Assembly (NCBI GenBank): GCA_900771045.1
Contig: CAAGMM010000204.1
Span: forward strand, 1-5,458
DNA: 5,458 nt
Reading direction: 5' to 3'
Origin: Bacteroidales bacterium
GTDB taxonomy: Bacteria > Bacteroidota > Bacteroidia > Bacteroidales > F082
This document shows, one piece after another, positions 1-4,614 of this stretch (position 1 is its first letter; each line of letters begins with the position of its first letter). Position numbers and translations under genes: made by a program. The notes beneath the pieces were generated by a model, which saw nothing but the letters and a program-made list of their open reading frames with translations, searched no databases and was not told the origin of the DNA.

Positions 1-485
1 CCCACGGTTTGGCCTGACGGGGCGAGTTGGAGGTTGGTCACCTTCACTCCGCTTGTGGTGATACTGATGTTGTCTCCGTTGATAGTGATTTTCGCGGTTC
101 CTTCTGTCGAGAAGTATGCGTGTTCGTTCATATAAGCGAGTAACTCTTCAGGAGATGTCGTAGTGTTTCCTGTCACGGCGAACATTACCGGATGTAATGC
201 CGTTTGATTGAGGGCGAGGTCGATGTCGCCGGTTTGAATCTCCGTGCCGTCGAATATAAAACCGACAACATCGGTGACGTCGGTTGCGGACTTGCTGAGG
301 AGGAGCATCGTGCAGTTGGCGGAGCCGATTTCCACGGAGCCGGCCATGGCAGAGCCGATGTTGTAGGTGCTGCCGTCGAGTTTGAAGGCGTTGCTGATGG
401 CTTTGTCGTCATCGCTTTTGCTGCAGGATGTGAATGACATCATTGCTGTAGCAATCATCATGAATGATAAGAATACCTTTTTCAT
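1..485 (-). CDS. Lipoprotein of unknown function, 3' end cut by the window edge
   Basis: This frame runs open from an ATG at 485-483 to the window edge, giving 161 complete codons without a stop, so the C-terminus is missing. Residues 1-20 form a lipoprotein signal peptide (MKK, then a Met/Phe/Ala-rich core) ending in a lipobox FTSC with Cys21. The following SKSDDDK is acidic and resembles the export signal that sends Bacteroidota lipoproteins to the cell surface (inference). The mature part is beta-rich, with alternating polar and hydrophobic residues and many Gly, Thr and Ser. I recognise no catalytic motif and do not know the family. Residues about 83-152 align by eye with residues 90-159 of the lipoprotein encoded just upstream (541-1092), sharing a P-x-x-F segment, HAY and NL at nearly the same spacing, so the two look like paralogues. 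The leader is A-rich with no Shine-Dalgarno. The start is chosen because it directly gives the signal peptide. Confidence is high that it is a gene and low on function. Confidence 0.85.
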   Translation of the reverse strand, partial: MKKVFLSFMMIATAMMSFTSCSKSDDDKAISNAFKLDGSTYNIGSAMAGSVEIGSANCTMLLLSKSATDVTDVVGFIFDGTEIQTGDIDLALNQTALHPVMFAVTGNTTTSPEELLAYMNEHAYFSTEGTAKITINGDNISITTSGVKVTNLQLAPSGQTV

Positions 486-500
486 GTTCGTTGATTTTTG

Positions 501-535
501 TTAATTATTAATTATTAATTATTAATTATTAATTT
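501..535. repeat. Heptamer tandem repeat, (TTAATTA)x4 plus one imperfect copy
   Basis: Four exact head-to-tail copies of TTAATTA occupy 501-528, and a fifth copy with one mismatch (TTAATTT) occupies 529-535. The array fills most of the 55-nt gap between the two lipoprotein genes and ends 16 nt upstream of the downstream start codon. On the coding strand it reads as TAATTAA units, so it carries stop codons in several frames and would make a weakly structured, AU-only leader. The stop region of the upstream gene (AATTAA) resembles one unit. No -7 box of the Bacteroidota type is visible here. A role in setting translation of the second lipoprotein, or slippage-driven variation, is possible but unproven. 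Confidence 0.8.
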
Positions 536-540
536 GATTG

Positions 541-1092
541 TTAATTATGTTTTTTCGTGTTTTCATAAAAAGAACTTTTATATCTCAGGTTCAGCGTCTT
601 CTGCACGCCGTCGTATAGATTTATCGTCGGAATATCCTTCATAGTTATTTCTGAGACGCCGTTGTCTTTTTCGATTTTAATGATGCCGCTCGTGGCCAAA
701 TAGGCATGTTTGCTTATGGAGTCGAGGTTATGAGCGGTTATGGCTCCGAATTTGGCGTTGTTGATTACAAAAACCATTGGGATAGAGCGATTCGCGGGGT
801 TGATTATAAACTCGCCTTCCGGAATCACCCAGTCTGACGTGGCATCGTCCTGAAACACAAACATCACGTAGTTGTTTTCCTTTTCCATCAGGTTGACGCT
901 TTCGATAAAGCTGACGATGCCGACATGCACGGTGTCTTCGTCTAACGGCAGCCTCGTCTCGTCGTTGAACGCGAACGACAGAGTGTGTCTTTCCTCGTCC
1001 AAGAGAAAATAGTTGTCGTAGTCGGCTTCGAATTTCCCACAACCCGACACCACAACTGCCAAAATCAACGCTATTGTTAATAATCCTTTCAT
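541..1092 (-). CDS. Small lipoprotein of unknown function, paralogue of its downstream neighbour
   Basis: This is a complete 183-residue protein. Residues 1-17 form a short signal peptide (MKG, then a Leu/Ile/Ala/Val core) ending in the lipobox VSGC, so Cys18 should be lipidated. The next residues (GKFEADYDN) are only mildly acidic, a poorer surface-export signal than that of the next lipoprotein. The mature domain is beta-rich and ends in a basic tail (NTKKHN). Residues 90-159 align with the neighbour at 1-485: PMVF against PVMF, HAY at 129-131 against 122-124, and NL at 158-159 against 151-152, 29 residues after HAY in both. No enzymatic motif is seen and I do not recognise the family. The gene starts 15 nt after the stop of the 155-residue gene, so the two are almost certainly co-transcribed. 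Another frame starting at 1102 is rejected because it lacks the signal peptide and is strongly Arg-rich, as shadow frames tend to be. Function unknown. Confidence 0.87.
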   Translation of the reverse strand: MKGLLTIALILAVVVSGCGKFEADYDNYFLLDEERHTLSFAFNDETRLPLDEDTVHVGIVSFIESVNLMEKENNYVMFVFQDDATSDWVIPEGEFIINPANRSIPMVFVINNAKFGAITAHNLDSISKHAYLATSGIIKIEKDNGVSEITMKDIPTINLYDGVQKTLNLRYKSSFYENTKKHN

Positions 1093-1107
1093 TTTCAGTC
1101 AATTACC

Positions 1108-1575
1108 TTAATAGTCCAATCCCGGTACATCAATGTTAAGCATATCATAGAGGTCGTCGTAGTCCAATTCCCTCACGTGTCGCTTCACTACCGGCGGTTG
1201 TTCTCCCTCTATATGTTCATATCCGTCTTCGTTCATATTGCGCAGGAAAAGGTCGATGTCGTTCAACAAGTCTTTTTTGTACGGATAAGAATATGCGACA
1301 TCGGTGTCTGTGCAGAATCCATAAACCTGTTTCCCTTTTTCGAGTTTCAGCCCGTGTTCGTCGTCGGCCACGATGAAGCGCGTCATTCCGAAGCGGTAGA
1401 AGTCCATGATGATTTCGCATTCGTCGCGCAAAGAAAGACCGCACACGCCGTTTCTGTAAATCTCAAATACTCCGCCTATCTTCTGTTTGTATTCCGACAC
1501 GTAGAAATCCCGCGCTTTTTCCGCGTCTTCAACGGAAGGAAACCTCATATAATAGTCATAGTATTTGTGTGTCAT
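1108..1575 (-). CDS. Hypothetical soluble protein, 155 residues, first gene of the lipoprotein operon
   Basis: The protein has no signal peptide, no hydrophobic segment long enough for a membrane helix and no recognisable catalytic motif, so it is probably cytoplasmic. It opens with a Tyr-rich stretch (MTHKYYDYYMRF), followed by an amphipathic helix-like segment (SVEDAEKARDFYVSEY) and then strand-like segments. The C-terminal third is strongly acidic with clustered Asp, Glu and Tyr (LDYDDLYDMLNIDVPGLDY). I do not recognise the family. The ATG at 1575-1573 is favoured because a Bacteroidota -7 box lies 22 nt upstream, which leaves a short leader of roughly 15 nt. No Shine-Dalgarno is visible. 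The stop lies 15 nt before the first lipoprotein, so it leads a three-gene operon. A longer plus-strand frame covers the same bases but runs into the AT-rich spacer and over the promoter, and is taken as a shadow. An immunity-like or regulatory role would be pure speculation. Confidence 0.8.
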   Translation of the reverse strand: MTHKYYDYYMRFPSVEDAEKARDFYVSEYKQKIGGVFEIYRNGVCGLSLRDECEIIMDFYRFGMTRFIVADDEHGLKLEKGKQVYGFCTDTDVAYSYPYKKDLLNDIDLFLRNMNEDGYEHIEGEQPPVVKRHVRELDYDDLYDMLNIDVPGLDY

Positions 1576-1597
1576 TCGCTTTTCGACATTTATTCTG

Positions 1598-1605
1598 CAA
1601 AGGTA
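1598..1605 (-). promoter_or_regulatory. Bacteroidota-type -7 promoter element
   Basis: Read on the minus strand the sequence is TACCTTTG followed by CA, an exact fit to the TAnnTTTG -7 consensus used by the primary sigma factor of Bacteroidota. It lies 22 nt upstream of the ATG of the 155-residue gene, in the only clear non-coding stretch before that operon, so it is the likely promoter for that gene and both lipoproteins. No convincing TTTG-like -33 box is seen at the usual spacing. The nearest candidate is TCTG, with a spacer of about 17 nt, inside the dyad at 1622-1637. Confidence 0.65.
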
Positions 1606-1621
1606 ATAAAAAAAACGTTTG

Positions 1622-1637
1622 TCAGACTACAGTTTGA
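1622..1637. promoter_or_regulatory. Imperfect inverted repeat near the -33 region, possible operator
   Basis: The plus strand reads TCAGACT, AC, AGTTTGA. The two 7-nt arms are complementary at six of seven positions, with a 2-nt centre. The dyad covers the stretch 17 to 32 nt upstream of the -7 box at 1598-1605, where the -33 contact would be expected, so a regulator bound here could block or assist the promoter. No regulator gene is present in the window, and a dyad of this length can arise by chance in AT-rich DNA. Confidence 0.25.
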
Positions 1638-1785
1638 AAAAAACATTTTGTTTACAATCCATCGATTTTTTTTTTCTTGTCTTTGCAACCTTAAACTGTT
1701 GTTTTTGAAGAAAATGAATAAAGGTAACGGATGTCATAGAGGTTCTATAAACAAGAGCCCACCATAAGTGAATCGCGGCATAGCC

Positions 1786-1820
1786 ATAAAATAAGGCGAA
1801 GCTGATAACAACTTCGCCTT
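1786..1820 (-). terminator. Intrinsic terminator of the oxidoreductase operon
   Basis: A perfect 9-bp stem (AAGGCGAAG at 1793-1801 paired with CTTCGCCTT at 1812-1820) encloses a 10-nt loop. On the minus strand the second arm ends in TT and continues as ATTTTAT, a short U-rich tail. The hairpin lies 40 nt after the stop of the gamma-subunit gene and before the promoter of the next operon, as expected for a terminator separating two co-directional operons. The tail is interrupted by A, so termination may be incomplete. Confidence 0.7.
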
Positions 1821-1860
1821 TGGTATTTCAAACTGCCAATATGCGGCAGCTGATGTCGTG

Positions 1861-2403
1861 TCAGTCTTGTTTGACGTTGTCTTTTCCGACTTGCACGGCC
1901 TGCATGTTGAGCGGGATGAGTTTGTGTGCTCTCTCAGGCAGTGAGTGGCGCAGGCCTTCTTCGACGTTTTTGTCGTCGATGATGGGTCTGATTTTCAGGA
2001 AAGCGCCGAGGATAATCATATTGAACACCTTGGCGTTGCCCATGTCGGATGCGAGTTTAGCGCCCTCGATTTCATAGACGTGTATGTCTTTACGGGTCGG
2101 TTTGTGTGTGATACCGTTCGGGTCGTAGAGGAGATAACCGCCGGGTTTCACTTTTGACTCGAATTTGTCGAGTGACTGCTGATTGAGGATGACTGCAGTG
2201 TCAAATGCGTTGATGATAGGGGAGCAGACGCGTTCGTCGCTGACGATGACCGTGACGTTGGCAGTGCCGCCGCGCATCTCGGGACCGTAGGACGGCATCC
2301 AGCTGACTTCCTTATTCTGCATAATTCCGCTGTAGGCAAGGATTTTGCCCATTGACAAGACACCTTGTCCGCCGAAACCGGCTATAATGATTTCTTCTGT
2401 CAT
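1861..2403 (-). CDS. 2-oxoacid:ferredoxin oxidoreductase, gamma subunit
   Basis: This 180-residue protein belongs to the pyruvate/ketoisovalerate oxidoreductase gamma family (POR domain) and fills the usual length of a stand-alone gamma subunit. It opens with a glycine-rich loop (AGFGGQGV, residues 8-15). The family signature W-x-P-S-Y-G-P-E-M-R-G-G-T-A-N lies at residues 35-49 (W35, P37, Y39, R44, GG45-46). In this enzyme class the gamma chain packs against the alpha and beta chains and helps hold CoA and the cofactor site; it has no Fe-S cysteine cluster here. It is the last gene of the operon, 12 nt after the TPP subunit, with a weak purine stretch (AGAG) before ATG and a hairpin terminator downstream. 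It corresponds to KorC/OorC/VorC-type proteins. Subunit identity is secure, but substrate type (branched-chain 2-oxoacid, 2-oxoglutarate or other) is not decided by this chain. Confidence 0.93.
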   Translation of the reverse strand: MTEEIIIAGFGGQGVLSMGKILAYSGIMQNKEVSWMPSYGPEMRGGTANVTVIVSDERVCSPIINAFDTAVILNQQSLDKFESKVKPGGYLLYDPNGITHKPTRKDIHVYEIEGAKLASDMGNAKVFNMIILGAFLKIRPIIDDKNVEEGLRHSLPERAHKLIPLNMQAVQVGKDNVKQD

Positions 2404-2415
2404 TGCTCTAAGTTT

Positions 2416-3216
2416 TTATTTTTTTATCAGCTCGAAATTATCTTTGATGTCGCCGAGAGGATAGACGGGGAGCATGTTCTCGTCAAGCCATTTGTTGGCG
2501 TCAACGGCACTCATCTTCCAGTTCGAGTTGCAGTTGGACACGATTTCGACGAAGTTGACGCCGTTTTTGTTGTTCATCTGGTTCTCGAAAGCCTTCTTGA
2601 TGGCCTTTTTCGCGTTACGGACTCTGGCAGGAGTGTTGACGGCCTGACGGGTCACGTATCTTGTACCCGGAAGTGTTGAGATGATGTTGGTTATCTGGAG
2701 CGGGAAACCGTTGTTAGGTGTTCCATCTTCCCACTGCGGCTTACGTCCGTAAGGGGTCGTGGCGGTCTTCATGCCGACGAGGGTCGTAGGGGCCATTTGT
2801 CCTCCGGTCATGCCGTAGATACCGTTGTTGACGAAAATCATCGTGAGGTTTTCGCCTCTGTTGCAGGTGTGGATTGTCTCGCAGGTTCCGATGGCTGCTA
2901 AGTCGCCGTCGCCCTGATAGGTGAACACAATCTTGTCGGGCCACACGCGTTTGATACCCGTGGCGCACGCCGGGGCGCGTCCGTGGGCTGCTTCGGCGAA
3001 GTCGACGTCGAAATAGTCGTAGGCCATAACGGCGCACCCGACGGGGGAGACGCCTATCGTACGCTCGTCGATGCCGAGTTCTTCAAGCACTTCGGCTATG
3101 ATGCGGTGTACGGTGCCGTGACCGCAACCCGGACAATAATGGAACGGTTTGGAAGTCAACAGTTTCGACTTCTGGTAAACCAGGTTTTCAGGTTTTACAA
3201 TATCGTTGATATTCAT
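2416..3216 (-). CDS. 2-oxoacid:ferredoxin oxidoreductase, TPP-binding (beta) subunit
   Basis: This 266-residue protein is the subunit that binds thiamine diphosphate and Mg2+ for decarboxylation of a 2-oxoacid. Key features in order are CPGCGHG (28-34), the HGRAPACATG segment (78-87), the diphosphate motif GDGDLAAIG (102-110) and its closing NNGIYGMTGGQ (130-140), giving the classic GDG...NN spacing. The length fits the short beta subunits of four-subunit enzymes, and no separate C-terminal Fe-S domain is seen. Cys28 and Cys31 with later Cys61 and Cys84 may contribute to the proximal cluster or fold; this is inference from the family. The gene starts 4 nt after the alpha-subunit stop and has a strong Shine-Dalgarno (AGGAGAG) inside the end of that gene, suggesting translational coupling and 1:1 production of the two catalytic chains. 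It resembles KorB/OorB and the partner of VorB. The exact substrate is not determined. Confidence 0.94.
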   Translation of the reverse strand: MNINDIVKPENLVYQKSKLLTSKPFHYCPGCGHGTVHRIIAEVLEELGIDERTIGVSPVGCAVMAYDYFDVDFAEAAHGRAPACATGIKRVWPDKIVFTYQGDGDLAAIGTCETIHTCNRGENLTMIFVNNGIYGMTGGQMAPTTLVGMKTATTPYGRKPQWEDGTPNNGFPLQITNIISTLPGTRYVTRQAVNTPARVRNAKKAIKKAFENQMNNKNGVNFVEIVSNCNSNWKMSAVDANKWLDENMLPVYPLGDIKDNFELIKK

Positions 3217-3220
3217 ATCT

Positions 3221-4306
3221 TTACTCTCCTATTATTTGTTTCTTCATAGCTTCGAGGACTTCTTCCGGGGTATGTATGATACCGCCGACGCGTCCGAAGT
3301 GTTCTGCTTTCGCGCGGCCGTTGCAGGCGAGTCTGACGTCTTCTATCATCTGTCCGCAGCTCAATTCCACTGAGAGGAATCCCTTGACGCCCTTGTCAAT
3401 CAAAGCTTCGACGGCTTTTGTCGGGTAAGGCCAGAGGGTGATGGGGCGGAGCAGGCCGACTTTCAGGCCTTCGGCGCGGCCGAGTTGGACGGCTTTCTGG
3501 GCGATACGGGCGCTTGAGCCGTAAGCCACGAATACGTATTCCGCGTCTTTGGTGTCGATTTCCTCCCAGCGGGTCTCGTTCTTTGTGACTTCGTCGTATT
3601 TCCTCTGGAGGTGGCGGTTATGCTCTTCCATCTTGGCGGAGTCGAGGTCCAAAGAGGTGATGACTCTGTGCTGTGTGCCTCTCTGACGGCCTGAGAGAGC
3701 CCAGGGATATTTTGCCTTGATTTCCTCTTCGGTCATACGGGCTTTCTGTTCCGGAAGGACGACTTTCTCCATCATTTGGCCGATGGCGCCGTCGGAAAGG
3801 ATACATACGGCGATGCGGTACTTGAATGCCAAATCGAAGCCGAGGGCCACGAAGTCGGCCATTTCCTGCACTGATGCCGGTGCGAGGACGATGTTGTGGT
3901 AGTCGCCGTTACCGCCGCCCTTGCAGGCTTGGAAGTAGTCGGCTTGTGAGGGCTGGATCGTGCCGAGACCCGGGCCGCCGCGCACGACGTCGGCATAGAC
4001 GCACGGCACTTCGGCTCCGGCTATGTAGGCCAATCCTTCCTGCTTCAGGCAGATGCCCGGGCTGGACGAGGACGTCATAACGCGTTTTCCGGACGCTCCG
4101 GCGGCATAAACCATATTGATGGCTGCCAATTCACTTTCTGCTTGAAGAACCACCATCCCGGTGCGTTCGTAAGGGTTCTGTTCTGACAGATACTCAATCA
4201 CTTCGGACTGCGGAGTGATGGGATATCCGAAGTAGGCGTCGCAGCCGTAGCGGATCGCGGCCTCGGCTAACGCTTCGTTACCCTTCATCAGTTTTAATTC
4301 TCCCAT
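3221..4306 (-). CDS. vorB: 2-oxoacid:ferredoxin oxidoreductase, alpha subunit (VorB type)
   Basis: This complete 361-residue protein matches the alpha subunits usually named 3-methyl-2-oxobutanoate dehydrogenase subunit VorB. The N-terminal pyrimidine-binding domain (about 1-190) carries GYPITPQSE (27-35), the AESE segment with a conserved Glu (57 or 59) expected to activate the TPP aminopyrimidine, TSSSSPG (78-84) and RGGPGLGTIQPSQAD (109-123). A charged linker (about 186-253) leads into the transketolase C-terminal-like domain, with VAYGSSARI (260-268) and LLRPITLWPYP (285-295). It pairs with the TPP subunit to convert a 2-oxoacid plus CoA into acyl-CoA, CO2 and reduced ferredoxin, a reaction that can run in reverse. 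The gene order ferredoxin-alpha-beta-gamma is also that of the four-subunit 2-oxoglutarate enzyme KorDABC/OorDABC, so the name fixes the family better than the substrate. It lies 36 nt after the ferredoxin gene, without a clear Shine-Dalgarno. Confidence 0.92.
   Translation of the reverse strand: MGELKLMKGNEALAEAAIRYGCDAYFGYPITPQSEVIEYLSEQNPYERTGMVVLQAESELAAINMVYAAGASGKRVMTSSSSPGICLKQEGLAYIAGAEVPCVYADVVRGGPGLGTIQPSQADYFQACKGGGNGDYHNIVLAPASVQEMADFVALGFDLAFKYRIAVCILSDGAIGQMMEKVVLPEQKARMTEEEIKAKYPWALSGRQRGTQHRVITSLDLDSAKMEEHNRHLQRKYDEVTKNETRWEEIDTKDAEYVFVAYGSSARIAQKAVQLGRAEGLKVGLLRPITLWPYPTKAVEALIDKGVKGFLSVELSCGQMIEDVRLACNGRAKAEHFGRVGGIIHTPEEVLEAMKKQIIGE
3224..3230 (-). promoter_or_regulatory. 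Strong Shine-Dalgarno for the TPP subunit, within the end of vorB
   Basis: The minus strand reads AGGAGAG, then the TAA stop of the upstream gene, then AGAT and the ATG at 3216. The purine core AGGAG sits about 9 nt before the start codon. The other genes in this window have only A-rich or weak purine leaders, as is common in Bacteroidota, so this canonical site stands out. Its position inside the last codons of the alpha subunit suggests that ribosomes finishing that chain can reinitiate on the TPP subunit. Confidence 0.7.
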
Positions 4307-4342
4307 TATGTGTTTGTTTTAAATGTTTGACATTTGGTTGGA

Positions 4343-4567
4343 TTACATTTTCACTTTATAGACGGAGATGACGCCGTCGGGGCACACGATGCCGCAGCTC
4401 GCGCAGCCGATACACTTGTCAGGTTCCGCCATATAAGCGTAGTTGTAACCTTTTCCGTTGACTTCCTTAGCCAGGCCGATGACACCCTGAGGGCAGTTGA
4501 CGACGCATACACCGCATCCCTTGCAACGCTCAGTGTCAACAACGATGGCTCCTTTAATACTTGCCAT
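4343..4567 (-). CDS. 2x[4Fe-4S] ferredoxin-like delta subunit of the oxidoreductase
   Basis: This 74-residue protein has two complete 4Fe-4S motifs of the form CxxCxxCxxxCP: Cys15, 18, 21, 25 with Pro26, and Cys52, 55, 58, 62 with Pro63. All eight cluster ligands are present. The two motifs are separated by an insert (about residues 28-51) longer than in minimal clostridial ferredoxins, a pattern common in delta subunits of 2-oxoacid oxidoreductases. It should pass electrons from the TPP site to a free ferredoxin. It lies 47 nt after the aminotransferase gene and 36 nt before vorB, with an A-rich leader and no visible promoter, so it is read as part of one transcript. It corresponds to KorD/OorD/VorD-type proteins. 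An independent ferredoxin is the alternative, but the position directly before alpha, beta and gamma strongly favours a dedicated subunit. Confidence 0.92.
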   Translation of the reverse strand: MASIKGAIVVDTERCKGCGVCVVNCPQGVIGLAKEVNGKGYNYAYMAEPDKCIGCASCGIVCPDGVISVYKVKM

Positions 4568-4614
4568 ATCTTTTTATTTTGAGGTTAATAATTTCTATAT
4601 AAATAATGTATATG

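Noticed and set aside
185..437. Frames on both strands inside the partial lipoprotein gene (minus 185-412, plus 204-437)
   Set aside because: Neither has a leader or operon context, and the minus frame is a Ser/Thr/Pro-rich shadow. The open frame with lipobox starting at 485 explains these bases.
728..1102. Minus-strand frame of 124 codons overlapping the first lipoprotein gene
   Set aside because: The product is Arg-rich with no known motif and the frame overlaps a gene that has a clear lipoprotein signal peptide. It is a shadow of that gene.
1177..1767. Plus-strand frame of 196 codons opposite the 155-residue gene
   Set aside because: It is longer than the minus-strand gene, but it crosses the promoter and the T10 tract, yields a low-complexity Phe/Val/Ile-rich product, and has no neighbours on its strand. 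The minus-strand gene has a promoter, a sensible start and operon spacing.
1621..1790. Search of the spacer for tRNA, riboswitch, CRISPR or insertion-sequence ends
   Set aside because: No cloverleaf, no repeated spacer-sized units, and no long terminal inverted repeats or target duplications are visible; only homopolymer runs and short dyads.
4321..4335. Small inverted repeat AAATGT-TTG-ACATTT between the ferredoxin and vorB genes
   Set aside because: A 6-bp, A/T-dominated stem with a 3-nt loop is too weak to call a terminator or operator, and the genes on both sides clearly belong together.
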